Positions 7,324 through 14,875 of a stretch of 22,233 bases of DNA are shown here, one piece after another. The notes beneath the pieces were generated by a model that did not search any database, was not told the origin of the DNA, and was given only the letters and a program-made list of their open reading frames with translations. The translations under genes were made by a program, and so were the position numbers. The stretch comes from Bacillota bacterium (GTDB lineage: Bacteria; Bacillota; Clostridia; Lachnospirales; Lachnospiraceae), in contig JAEZXP010000075.1 in NCBI GenBank assembly GCA_023419655.1, forward strand, positions 1 to 22,233. The letters run 5' to 3'. Every line of letters begins with the position of its first letter. Within the stretch, counting starts at the first letter, position 1.

Positions 7324-7353
7324 AATATAATATGAATATTTTATTGTTTACAA
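7324..7353 (-). promoter_or_regulatory. Promoter-like element in repeat unit 1
   Basis: TTGTAA (7348-7353) and TATATT (7324-7329) are 18 bp apart on the minus strand, about 60 bp upstream of the iron-sulfur gene. Transcripts from here would include the second Shine-Dalgarno hairpin or start close to it. Confidence 0.4.
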
Positions 7354-7372
7354 AGGAGGATTTATCCTCCTA

Positions 7373-7401
7373 AATATAGTATCATGTTTCATTCCTTACA
7401 A
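7373..7401 (-). promoter_or_regulatory. Promoter-like element in repeat unit 2
   Basis: TTGTAA (7396-7401) and TATATT (7373-7378) are 17 bp apart on the minus strand. It is the counterpart of the element in unit 1, one repeat further upstream, so the gene may have two tandem promoters created by duplication. Confidence 0.4.
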
Positions 7402-7487
7402 CAAAGGATTATCTTCCTAAAAACTCTGTCTATCCATCATTATATCGGTTTTTTTGCAAAATAGTGTATCCCTGGCTACATCTTGGT

Positions 7488-7516
7488 TTTACTTATGTCA
7501 TGTAAATTGGTATAAT
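7488..7516 (+). promoter_or_regulatory. Promoter of the chromate-type transporter genes
   Basis: TTTACT (7488-7493) and a perfect TATAAT (7511-7516) are spaced 17 bp, about 70 bp before the first start codon. No riboswitch-like fold is evident in the short leader. Confidence 0.6.
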
Positions 7517-7587
7517 GAAGATAGATAAAACCGGCAAAGCGCGGATACCTTTATCTCGTTTTGCGGATTACAGGAAAAGGAATTGAG

Positions 7588-8157
7588 ATGACAATGGATA
7601 AACGGACAGATTTATATTTATGGCTTGCAAAGACAAACTTATTTATCAGTACATTTACATTTGGCGGCGGCTATGTCGTTGTACCCATGGTAAAAAAATA
7701 TTATGTACAAGAAAAAGAATTGTTTACGGAAGATGAATTGATGGAAATGGCAGCAATCGCGCAATCTACACCCGGTGCTATTGCAATGAACCTGGTTTCT
7801 TTGGCGGGGTACCGGGTGGCGGGAATTATCGGAGTGATGATTAGTTGCATTTCCTCCATTATTCCGCCGATTGTTATTCTATCTATCATATCGGTTTTCT
7901 ATTCTGCTTTTATTTCAAACACAATGGTCGCAGCGGTACTAAAAGGAATGCAGGCAGGCGTTGCCGCATTGATTGTAGATTTTATTGTTGATATGAGCCG
8001 TATGATTATTAAGGAGCGTTCTCCTGTTTTGAGTTTGTTGGTCGTATTGTCTTTTGCGATTAGCTTTTTTACTACTATCAATGTGATTTTTATCCTTTTA
8101 GGCAGCAGCATACTCTGTGTGTTTCGCGTTTTAATAAAAAGAAAGGCCGGACGGTAA
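7588..8157 (+). CDS. chrA: Chromate transporter, short-chain subunit 1
   Basis: This 189-residue membrane protein is one half of a split CHR-family transporter. It carries the family signature FTFGGGYVVVPMV near the N terminus and STPGAIAMNLVSLAGYRVAG, followed by hydrophobic segments. Short-chain CHR proteins act in pairs; the best-studied members export chromate, but in gut-type anaerobes the natural substrate is unknown. The start was set at 7588 because AAAGGA lies six bases before it; an in-frame TTG at 7561 has no ribosome site. The second subunit begins one base after its stop codon. Confidence 0.9.
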   Translation: MTMDKRTDLYLWLAKTNLFISTFTFGGGYVVVPMVKKYYVQEKELFTEDELMEMAAIAQSTPGAIAMNLVSLAGYRVAGIIGVMISCISSIIPPIVILSIISVFYSAFISNTMVAAVLKGMQAGVAALIVDFIVDMSRMIIKERSPVLSLLVVLSFAISFFTTINVIFILLGSSILCVFRVLIKRKAGR

Positions 8158-8158
8158 T

Positions 8159-8713
8159 ATGGGGTTATTTCATCTTTTTTATGTCTTTTTTACAATCGGA
8201 TTATTTAGCATCGGCGGCGGGTACGCCATTATCCCCCTCATACAGGAGCAGGTGGTTGATAAATATGGTTGGATACTACAACAGACCTTCTCAGATATTA
8301 TTACGATTTCTCAAATGACACCCGGGCCGCTTGCCGTCAACACCGCGACCTTTGTGGGAATTCAGATTTCCGGTGTTTTAGGGGCTGTTGTGGCAACTGT
8401 CGGCTGTATTATCGCAGGGGTTTTTATCTCGATTAGCTTATATCGGTTTTTTAAAAAACATCAAAAGTCCAAGTATGTTTTTGAGGTATTAAATGGTCTT
8501 AAAGCCAGTTCCTTAGGGCTTATCATCTCCGCTGCCGTGGTTATTCTTCTGCTTGCCTTCACCGGGAGCGGGCAGTTAAGTGGTGATATGACTTTTGACT
8601 GGATTGCCGTTTTGGTTTTTGGAGCTGCTTTTATCGCATTAAGAAAATTAAAAGTAAATCCTATGCTGGTTATTGCAATTACCGGGGTTATCGGCAGTTT
8701 TATTTACCGTTGA
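8159..8713 (+). CDS. chrA: Chromate transporter, short-chain subunit 2
   Basis: This 184-residue protein is the partner half of the CHR pair. It has FSIGGGYAIIPLIQEQVV, then QMTPGPLAVNTATFVGIQISG and several membrane segments. The start is one base after the stop of subunit 1, which implies translational coupling and equal amounts of the two halves. The two halves are related to each other, as expected from an ancient duplication. A strong terminator follows 44 bp after the stop. Confidence 0.9.
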   Translation: MGLFHLFYVFFTIGLFSIGGGYAIIPLIQEQVVDKYGWILQQTFSDIITISQMTPGPLAVNTATFVGIQISGVLGAVVATVGCIIAGVFISISLYRFFKKHQKSKYVFEVLNGLKASSLGLIISAAVVILLLAFTGSGQLSGDMTFDWIAVLVFGAAFIALRKLKVNPMLVIAITGVIGSFIYR

Positions 8714-8757
8714 GACATGCCGCAGCCGATGTTTAGAAAAGTGATGCAAGGAACGAA

Positions 8758-8794
8758 AAAACGGCGGTTTTGAGAAAATCAAAACCGCCGTTTT
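8758..8794. terminator. Bidirectional terminator between convergent transporter operons
   Basis: A perfect 16-bp stem (8758-8773 with 8779-8794) has a 5-base GAAAA loop. The arms begin and end with runs of A and T, so it provides a U tail on both strands. It separates the plus-strand chromate genes from the minus-strand nucleoside transporter operon and probably ends both. Confidence 0.92.
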
Positions 8795-8846
8795 GCGTAC
8801 CAGGCAAAATTACCTGCAATCGTATATCATTATATAAGCGTAGTCC

Positions 8847-9812
8847 TTAGCGCATTCCCTTATCATATGGGATTCCTTCCGCCTTAGGAGCACGGGAACG
8901 TTTTGACGTGAACGCCAATACTATCATGGTTGCCACATAGGGAAGCATCTTATAATAATCCTGATTGATATTTAAGGCCTTGAGAAACGGAATCAAAGCA
9001 ACCGAATAGGCAACTGTTCTGAGGAATGCGAAGAACAATGCCGCAAACAAGATGGGTATCGGCTTCCACTGTCCGAATATCAGTACCGCCAAAGCTAAGA
9101 AACCAAAACCTGCTACTCCGGTATGTCCGTTCGTATTGCCGTCCATAACGCCGACTGCATAAAAGAAGCCTCCTACGCCTCCCAGAATACCGGATATTGA
9201 TACTCCGGCATAACGCATGCGGTGTACATTGATTCCCACCGAATCTGCCGCTTGGGGATGTTCACCACAGGCTCTGAGCCTAAGGCCGAATCTCGTTTTA
9301 TAGAATACAATCGTCGCTATGATTAATAGGGCTGTCCCGATGTAGATGCTTAGATATGTGTTCATAAAAAACAGTTTTCCTATCACCGGTATCTGGCTTA
9401 ATCCCTTAACTTCTCTGATATAAAATCTTGTACTGGTTGTTACTCCGTCAGACATAAAGAACATCTTTGAGAATAATAATATTGCTGCGGGAACCAGCAT
9501 GTTAAGGGCCGTTCCTACTATCGTCTGGTCTGCCTTCATATTGATGGCTGCCCAGGATAAAAGCAAGGAATAAATCAGCCCTGCCAATGCCGCAACCAGC
9601 ATGCCGAGGAGAAAAACAACCTGTGCGGGAATGGGCTTCTTCTCTATAAAGTATACGAATACACAGCCGATAAACGCTCCGAAGAGCATAATTCCTTCAA
9701 GAGCGATGTTGATAACTCCGCTTCTTTCACTGAACATTCCGCCCAGGGCTACCAGCAGCAATGCCACTGCAACCGGAAGGGTATTTTGAATCAGATAATA
9801 TAAGATACCCAT
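8847..9812 (-). CDS. nupQ: Nucleoside ABC transporter permease 2
   Basis: This 321-residue permease belongs to the BPD_transp_2 family (branched-chain amino acid, ribose and nucleoside importers). The N-terminal segment VALGGMFSERSGVINIALEGIM is the hallmark of the second permease of BMP-type nucleoside systems, and the central block RLRACGEHPQAADSVGI is the conserved cytoplasmic loop that contacts the ATPase. About eight to nine membrane segments are visible. The ribosome site GGAGGTG is inside the last codons of the previous gene, two bases separate stop and start, and translation is probably coupled. It is the last gene of the four-gene operon. Confidence 0.9.
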   Translation of the reverse strand: MGILYYLIQNTLPVAVALLLVALGGMFSERSGVINIALEGIMLFGAFIGCVFVYFIEKKPIPAQVVFLLGMLVAALAGLIYSLLLSWAAINMKADQTIVGTALNMLVPAAILLFSKMFFMSDGVTTSTRFYIREVKGLSQIPVIGKLFFMNTYLSIYIGTALLIIATIVFYKTRFGLRLRACGEHPQAADSVGINVHRMRYAGVSISGILGGVGGFFYAVGVMDGNTNGHTGVAGFGFLALAVLIFGQWKPIPILFAALFFAFLRTVAYSVALIPFLKALNINQDYYKMLPYVATMIVLAFTSKRSRAPKAEGIPYDKGMR

Positions 9813-9814
9813 GC

Positions 9815-11182
9815 CTACACCTCCTTCTTATCCGCATCCTGAATATTTTTCTCATCCGGAATCTCTGCTGCGTCCCGAATATCTTCCTCCTCCGGAATCT
9901 CTGCTGTATCCCGAATATCTTCCTCATCCGGAATCTCTGCTGTATCCCGGGTGTCTTCTTCATCCGAAGAATTCCCTGTCTCTTCTGGCACGGCGTCATC
10001 ATCAATGACCGTATCCTCCGGTACCATGACGGAGCTATGGGCCGGAAGCTCCTCTCCGGCATCGGATACCGGATTCTTATGATGAATATTCTTAAAGAAT
10101 CTGCCCAGAGCAGTCTTCATAATCAAGGAAAAAGCAGAGAAATATATAATAATGGATATTACTACATCGATAATTTCAGGTTTGAATCCAAGAATGCTTG
10201 TCTGGCTTCCGCCCCGCTGTATATGGGATATAAATACCGAAGAAAATATAATTCCCAGAGGACTTGAATTACCCAGCAGTGCCACCGCTATACCGTTAAA
10301 TCCATTGGCGGCAATTACATTGATGGGTTCATAGGTCTGGCTGCTTCCTGTTATGGTTGAAGGTGCTAAAATTGCAAATGCTCCGCCAAGCCCCGCCAGT
10401 CCGCCGGCTATCATCATCGTAAGAATAATATTCTTCGAGCCGTTCATGCCGGCATATTTACTGGCATGCTTATTATATCCGGTTGCTTTCAGCTCATATC
10501 CGAAGATTGTTTTGTTTAATACGATGAATAACAAAATCGCCAGAGTAACTGCAATGAATATGGATATGTTTACACTGGAGCCTTCGACACCCAGAGAAGG
10601 AAGCTGGGCTGATTTGGGAAGATATGCGCTTCTTGTGGTAGTAGACACATACATCTTGGAATTTCCCTTAATAAGCATATCCACAAGATACATGCCAATA
10701 TAGTTGAACATGATGGAGGTTATAACCTCGTTCACATTCAGATATGCCTTAAATATACCGGGTATCATCCCCCAAAGCATACCGCCGGCCATACCTGCAG
10801 CTACACAGGCAATCCAATGGATTCCATCCGGCAAGTCCCAGATAAGCGCCACATACATCGCACAGAACATTCCCGCCGTATATTGGCCGGACGCTCCGAT
10901 ATTGAATAATCCCATCTTAAACGCAAAGCCTACCGCAAGTCCCGTCATCATAATGGGCGTCGCAAAGTAAAACACATTGCCCAAATCCGTAAATCCATGC
11001 ATCAGGATTTTTTGGAACGCCGCCACTGCTCTTTCCGGCTTGGCAAATAGCATAACAATAAATCCGATTACCAATCCAAGGAATATGGCCAGCAGTGCGG
11101 AGGTGAATGCTGAAAAGGATTTACTTTTATATATTCTTTTAATCCAAGGCATATTGTCCGCCGAATCTATTCTGTTTCGCAT
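9815..11182 (-). CDS. nupP: Nucleoside ABC transporter permease 1 with acidic repeat tail
   Basis: The first about 355 residues form the usual permease: membrane segments, the ATPase-contacting loop ELKATGYNKHASKYAGMN and GGLAGLGGAFAIL. About 100 further residues follow that ordinary members lack. They are rich in Asp and Glu and contain 12-residue repeats of the type EEDIRDTAEIPD (three and a half copies, roughly residues 409-451). The tail ends in lysines (DKKEV) and is probably cytoplasmic and disordered. The start at 11182 has AAAGGAG upstream and overlaps the end of the ATPase gene by 16 bases. The tail is coded by 36-bp tandem DNA repeats, which can change copy number. Confidence 0.88.
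   Translation of the reverse strand: MRNRIDSADNMPWIKRIYKSKSFSAFTSALLAIFLGLVIGFIVMLFAKPERAVAAFQKILMHGFTDLGNVFYFATPIMMTGLAVGFAFKMGLFNIGASGQYTAGMFCAMYVALIWDLPDGIHWIACVAAGMAGGMLWGMIPGIFKAYLNVNEVITSIMFNYIGMYLVDMLIKGNSKMYVSTTTRSAYLPKSAQLPSLGVEGSSVNISIFIAVTLAILLFIVLNKTIFGYELKATGYNKHASKYAGMNGSKNIILTMMIAGGLAGLGGAFAILAPSTITGSSQTYEPINVIAANGFNGIAVALLGNSSPLGIIFSSVFISHIQRGGSQTSILGFKPEIIDVVISIIIYFSAFSLIMKTALGRFFKNIHHKNPVSDAGEELPAHSSVMVPEDTVIDDDAVPEETGNSSDEEDTRDTAEIPDEEDIRDTAEIPEEEDIRDAAEIPDEKNIQDADKKEV
9836..9961. repeat. 36-bp tandem repeat coding the acidic tail of NupP
   Basis: Three full 36-bp units lie at 9854-9889, 9890-9925 and 9926-9961, with a partial unit at 9836-9853. Because 36 is a multiple of three, gain or loss of units keeps the frame. 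Units 1 and 2 differ at only three positions, which suggests recent duplication. Confidence 0.85.
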
Positions 11183-12720
11183 ATTTGCTCTCCTTTACTC
11201 CTATCCCGTTTCGCACCTGACATATACAGGCCTAATTCCTGGACTGTTGTTTTCTTAGGATTAAGCTCACCTACAATTTCACCTTCGTACATAACCAATA
11301 TACGGTCACTGATATTCATTACCTCTTCCAGTTCCAAAGAAACCAGCAATACCGCTTTCCCCGAATCCCGGGATGCTACCAGCTGCTTATGGATATATTC
11401 AATCGCACCGACATCCAATCCCCTTGTGGGCTGTACTGCGACCAGAAGCTTATGCTCCTTATCAATTTCACGGGCGACAATCGCTTTTTGCTGATTACCT
11501 CCGGACATACTCCGTACAATCGTTACCGGCCCCTGTCCGCTTCGGACATCATATTGGCTAATTAACTCCTTCGCATAATTTCGGACAGCCCGTTTTCGGA
11601 TAAATCCGCTTTTATGGAATTTTGGCTGCCAATACCTTTGCAATACGATATTCTCCTCCAGGGAATAATCCAGCACCAATCCATGCTTATGCCTGTCCTC
11701 CGGAATATGGCTCATGCCGGATTTGGACCGTTTCCTTATAGAAGCCTTGGTAATATCCTGGCCACAAAGTGTAATTTGTCCGGAATTCAGCTTCTGCAGA
11801 CCGGTTAATGCGGATACGAATTCCGTCTGACCGTTGCCGTCAATACCTGCCAGACATACAATTTCACCGGCATGGACATCAAATGAAACATCCTTTACGG
11901 CAAGCTTCTTATGGCTTTGTGATGAGACGGAGACATTCTTTACGGACAGCACGTTCTCCTGAACCTTCGCCTCCGATTTGTCCATCTTAAAATTCACTTC
12001 CCGGCCGACCATCATCCTTGACAATTCTTCCTTCGTGGTATCTTTTATATCCACCGTACCGATGCACTTTCCCTTACGAAGAACCGTACAGCGGTCCGCC
12101 ACTGCAATTATTTCATTTAATTTATGCGTAATAAAGAGAATTGATTTTCCTTCCTTTGCAAATCCTCTCATAATATCCATCAGTTCATCTATTTCCTGTG
12201 GTGTCAGAACGGCAGTGGGCTCATCAAATATCAAAATATCATTTTCACGATACAGCATCTTCAGTATCTCTACCCGCTGCTGCATACCGACCGAAATCTT
12301 TTCAATTAAAGCATCCGGATTAACCTTTAATCCATACTGCTCACTTAATTTAACAATCTTCTCACGGGCTTCTTTCTTCTGAATAAACCCCATCTTATTC
12401 GGCTCTACGCCAAGTATAATATTTTCTAATACAGTAAAAATCTCAACCAATTTAAAATGCTGATGAACCATGCCTATTCCTAAGGCATTCGCATCATTTG
12501 GGTTATTAATCTGAACCGGCTGTCCATTCTTACGGATGATACCTTTCTCCGCCTGATATAATCCGAATAATACACTCATAAGAGTGGATTTTCCGGCGCC
12601 ATTCTCTCCAAGCAGGGCATGGATTTCTCCTTTGCGAAGCTTTAAGGTAATATCATCATTTGCTACAATACCCGGAAATATCTTAGTAATATTAAGCATT
12701 TCAATAATATAATTTTCCAT
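11167..12720 (-). CDS. nupO: Nucleoside ABC transporter, double ATPase
   Basis: This 517-residue protein has two ATP-binding cassettes in one chain, as in RbsA-type and nucleoside importers. Cassette 1 has Walker A GENGAGKST (38-46), signature SVGMQQRVE and Walker B ILIFDEPTAVLT. Cassette 2 has a degenerate Walker A (GIDGNGQTE, lacking the usual Lys), signature MSGGNQQKAIVARE and VAVQPTRGLDVGA. Such asymmetry is normal for this family. The start was placed at the ATG at 12720 with GGAGG five bases upstream; a GTG four codons earlier is inside that site. It overlaps the start of nupP and follows hairpins that separate it from the lipoprotein gene. Confidence 0.93.
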   Translation of the reverse strand: MENYIIEMLNITKIFPGIVANDDITLKLRKGEIHALLGENGAGKSTLMSVLFGLYQAEKGIIRKNGQPVQINNPNDANALGIGMVHQHFKLVEIFTVLENIILGVEPNKMGFIQKKEAREKIVKLSEQYGLKVNPDALIEKISVGMQQRVEILKMLYRENDILIFDEPTAVLTPQEIDELMDIMRGFAKEGKSILFITHKLNEIIAVADRCTVLRKGKCIGTVDIKDTTKEELSRMMVGREVNFKMDKSEAKVQENVLSVKNVSVSSQSHKKLAVKDVSFDVHAGEIVCLAGIDGNGQTEFVSALTGLQKLNSGQITLCGQDITKASIRKRSKSGMSHIPEDRHKHGLVLDYSLEENIVLQRYWQPKFHKSGFIRKRAVRNYAKELISQYDVRSGQGPVTIVRSMSGGNQQKAIVAREIDKEHKLLVAVQPTRGLDVGAIEYIHKQLVASRDSGKAVLLVSLELEEVMNISDRILVMYEGEIVGELNPKKTTVQELGLYMSGAKRDRSKGEQICETE

Positions 12721-12794
12721 GGGAACCTCCACGGTAATCGGATTCGTTCATAAAAGACACCAATCCATTTCCTGTAATTTTTTTTTGGTCACAG

Positions 12795-12836
12795 CTTTAT
12801 TATTGAATAGGCGCTATCCCCTGTTCAATAATAAAG
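12795..12836 (-). promoter_or_regulatory. Long hairpin before nupO
   Basis: CTTTATTATTGAA on the minus strand pairs perfectly over 13 bp (12824-12836 with 12795-12807) around a 16-base loop. No run of U follows it, so it is more likely an RNA stabiliser or processing site than a terminator. It overlaps by two bases the hairpin at 12835-12860. Confidence 0.5.
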
Positions 12837-12860
12837 GGGAAAGGCAACCGCCCTTCCCCT
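12835..12860 (-). terminator. GC-rich hairpin after the lipoprotein gene, possible attenuator
   Basis: On the minus strand an 11-bp stem with one G-U pair (12850-12860 with 12835-12845) has a 4-base loop and is followed by TTATTATTG. A partial terminator here would let the lipoprotein be made in excess over the ATPase and permeases, as is common for ABC importers. That role is inferred. Confidence 0.55.
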
Positions 12861-12879
12861 AAGTACATTCGTGTACTTA
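12860..12879 (-). other. Small hairpin preceding the attenuator-like stem
   Basis: TAAGTACA and TGTACTTA form a perfect 8-bp stem with a 4-base loop, immediately before the GC-rich hairpin. Three hairpins in a row (12795-12879) make this spacer highly structured. Confidence 0.45.
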
Positions 12880-12942
12880 AACACTCATCATTAGGCTAAG
12901 TCAATTTGCCTATCGTCTTGAGAAAATGCACTGATTAAAAAC

Positions 12943-14160
12943 TTATCTTACTTCAACCTTTACTTCAGCAAGGCTAAGTCCGCTTACCAACTCGTCAGCA
13001 GTAGCCACACCGCCTGCATCTTCTACAGGTATTTCACGAATAGGGTCTACCGAGCCATCTACCAATTTCTTGTATACTGCATCATATTGGTCCATTGTAA
13101 AGCTTTCGAAACGGTCAAAGGCATCTGCGCCCGCATCGCCGATAACGGCTGTAGGAAGTCCTACACCATCATTCGTAGCCTTAAAATACGTTGTGGTTCC
13201 GCCAAAGGTATCCCAGGTATTGGTTTTATAGATAGACTCCAGAACCTGAACAACGGATGTGCCTAAGCCCTTTGTGGCAGAAGTAATAACTGTTTCGCTG
13301 TCGTATCTCTGGTCAACGTCAACGCCGATAACCTTCGCTCCTGCTTCAGAAGCCGCAGCCATAACACTCTTGCCGACAGAACCGCCGCAGGCAAATATAA
13401 CCTCTGTTCCTTCCTGGTACATGGTCTTGGCTGTAGCCTTGTTGGTATCATTCTCTTCAAAGTTACCGGTATAATGATAAGTAACCTCGATTGAACCGGC
13501 TCCCAAGCCTAATTCCTTCGCTGCATCCTGTGCGCCCTGTAAATAACCATAACCGAAAGCCTGAACCGCAGGTACTGCCATTCCTCCCATGAAACCAAGC
13601 TTCTTCATGCCATCCATTACAGCGGCATATCCTGCCAGATAGCCGGATTCTTCTTCCGCATACATTACGCTGGCAACATTCGACTCCGTCTTAAAGTCGG
13701 AATAATCAGCGGTATGGGGGGCACCGTCCAGAAGGATAAACTTAACTTCCGGATATTTTGTCTGTGCTTCATACATTGCTACCTCGAACAAAAATCCGGG
13801 TGTAACAACAACCTTTGCTCCTCCTGCGATTGCAAGTTCAATTGCTGCCAGATAGCCGGCATCCGATGCTTCCTCAGGCTTGTAATACTGATGAGAAATA
13901 TTGTTTGCCTTCGCAAATTCTACAACACCTTCCCATGAACCCTGATTAAAGGACTTATCATCGATATTGCCCTTGTCGGTGATTAAAGCGATTTCATATG
14001 TGTCACCCGTCGCCTTATCATCACCCTTGGCATCATCATCCTTCTTGTTTCCTGCATCTCCTACCTTTGTACCATCTTTGCTGTCATCTTTTGTGCCGCA
14101 AGCTGTCAACATCCCAAGTGCAAGAACTAAAACCATAAGAATTGCTAAAATCCTCTTCAT
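12943..14160 (-). CDS. nupN: BMP-family nucleoside-binding lipoprotein
   Basis: This is the substrate-binding lipoprotein of a PnrA/BMP-type nucleoside importer. The 405-residue protein has a short signal peptide with lipobox LTAC (Cys21), a polar Asp/Lys linker of about 30 residues, and the typical BMP core: IALITDKGNIDDKSFNQGSWEG, LLDGAP, EEESGYLAGYAA, ACGGSVGKSVMAA, VIGVDVDQRY. The start was placed at 14160 because GGAGGG is seven bases upstream and the signal peptide then begins correctly; the upstream ATG would spoil it. It is the first gene of the operon and has its own promoter. The family binds purine nucleosides in known cases; the exact substrate here is not determinable. Confidence 0.93.
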   Translation of the reverse strand: MKRILAILMVLVLALGMLTACGTKDDSKDGTKVGDAGNKKDDDAKGDDKATGDTYEIALITDKGNIDDKSFNQGSWEGVVEFAKANNISHQYYKPEEASDAGYLAAIELAIAGGAKVVVTPGFLFEVAMYEAQTKYPEVKFILLDGAPHTADYSDFKTESNVASVMYAEEESGYLAGYAAVMDGMKKLGFMGGMAVPAVQAFGYGYLQGAQDAAKELGLGAGSIEVTYHYTGNFEENDTNKATAKTMYQEGTEVIFACGGSVGKSVMAAASEAGAKVIGVDVDQRYDSETVITSATKGLGTSVVQVLESIYKTNTWDTFGGTTTYFKATNDGVGLPTAVIGDAGADAFDRFESFTMDQYDAVYKKLVDGSVDPIREIPVEDAGGVATADELVSGLSLAEVKVEVR

Positions 14161-14183
14161 AAAACATCCCTCCGTATATTGTT

Positions 14184-14198
14184 CGGTAACTTGTACCG
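14184..14198 (-). promoter_or_regulatory. Small dyad in the nupN leader
   Basis: CGGTA and TACCG surround a 5-base spacer between the promoter and the ribosome site. It could be an operator or a leader hairpin. No purine riboswitch fold is present in this short leader. Confidence 0.25.
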
Positions 14199-14206
14199 TT
14201 ATATAC

Positions 14207-14234
14207 ATTATACTAAATCTGGCATATTTTTCAA
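14207..14234 (-). promoter_or_regulatory. Promoter of the nucleoside ABC transporter operon
   Basis: TTGAAA (14229-14234) and a perfect TATAAT (14207-14212) are spaced 16 bp on the minus strand, about 45 bp before the lipoprotein start codon. It lies between the end of the thymidine kinase remnant and nupN. Confidence 0.65.
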
Positions 14235-14258
14235 CCTAAAACTCAAAATATGGACGTT

Positions 14259-14843
14259 TTATTTTTTATTTTGCTTCTTAATCCCTTCTATAAAGCATTG
14301 ATAGCACATCGAGGTATACGTATCGTTTCCCCCTATCAATATCTGCTCTCCTTCTGTTATTATTTTTCCGTCCTTATCCTTCCTTACATTGACCGTAGCC
14401 TTTTTCCCGCAGGAGCAGATTGTCTTTATCTCCGTGATGGAATCTGCTATCTCCATAAGCCTTTTACTCCCCGGAAACATCTTCGTACGAAAGTCAATCC
14501 GAAGCCCGAAGCAAAGCACCGGAATATCATACTCTATGACAATCATCGCCAGCTGGTCGACATGGGCCTCCGTAAGAAACTGGCATTCATCAACAATGAT
14601 AACATCTACCTTATTATCTAATTTCAAAAAGCTCTGGTATACATCCTCATCAAAATAAAGCTCATATGCCTTCGCCTCCAGTCCAATCCTGGAACGAAGC
14701 ATCCCCTCAGGGTCCCTATTGTCAATATGGGGCTTAATCAGCCATACCCTCATTCCCCGCTCTTCCTAATTGAATTTCGTAATCAATGCCTGTGCTGTTT
14801 TAGAGCTTCCCATTACACCATATTTAAAATAAAGCTTCGCCAT
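14259..14843 (-). pseudogene. tdk: Thymidine kinase interrupted by an in-frame TAG
   Basis: The complete type II thymidine kinase frame runs from the ATG at 14843 to the stop at 14259 (195 codons, normal length), except that codon 26 (14766-14768) is TAG. Before it are MAKLYFKYGVMGSSKTAQAL (P-loop GVMGSSKT) and ITKFN; after it EERGMRVWLIKPHIDNRD continues in the same frame, then VIIVDECQF and zinc-type cysteines CSCGKK and CYQC. Relatives have Tyr at the stop position, so one base change explains it. The downstream 164 residues could be translated from the ATG at 14753 but lack the P-loop. GGAGGG before 14843 shows the original ribosome site is intact. The enzyme salvages thymidine to dTMP. 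Last gene of the Rnf-like operon. Confidence 0.88.
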
Positions 14844-14875
14844 AAAACCCTCCATGCCGCAAATAATGCTGTTCT

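Larger units (their letters stand above)
7267..7426 (-). repeat. 48-49 bp tandem repeats duplicating promoter and Shine-Dalgarno
   Basis: This 325-bp gap between divergent genes contains about three and a half tandem units: partial unit 7267-7300, full units 7301-7349 (49 bp) and 7350-7397 (48 bp), and a degenerate unit from 7398. On the minus strand each full unit has a TTGTAA box, an AT-rich TATATT box and then AGGAGGA-TAAA-TCCTCC, a hairpin whose left arm is the Shine-Dalgarno sequence. The unit nearest the gene is cut so that its AGGAGGA is free and serves the ATG at 7262. The rest of the gap (7427-7587) holds the promoter of the chromate transporter. Confidence 0.75.

Noticed and set aside
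7267..7426. CRISPR array
   Set aside because: The units are contiguous with no unique spacers, the period includes diverged sequence, and no cas gene is nearby.
9761..10267. Long plus-strand open frames opposite the permease tail
   Set aside because: They mirror the 36-bp repeat region of the minus-strand permease, have no ribosome site and no recognisable protein family.
14161..14258. Purine riboswitch upstream of the nucleoside transporter operon
   Set aside because: The leader is too short and lacks the conserved junction sequences; only a 5-bp dyad is present.
14754..14843. A separate small gene ending at TAG followed by an independent kinase gene starting at 14753
   Set aside because: The two pieces are in the same frame and together give exactly the normal thymidine kinase with the P-loop in the first and the catalytic and zinc parts in the second; a nonsense mutation explains it better.
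14259..14843. Programmed amber readthrough or pyrrolysine at codon 26
   Set aside because: Several genes in the window end in TAG, relatives have Tyr at this place, and no pyl genes or stem-loop signal for readthrough were seen.
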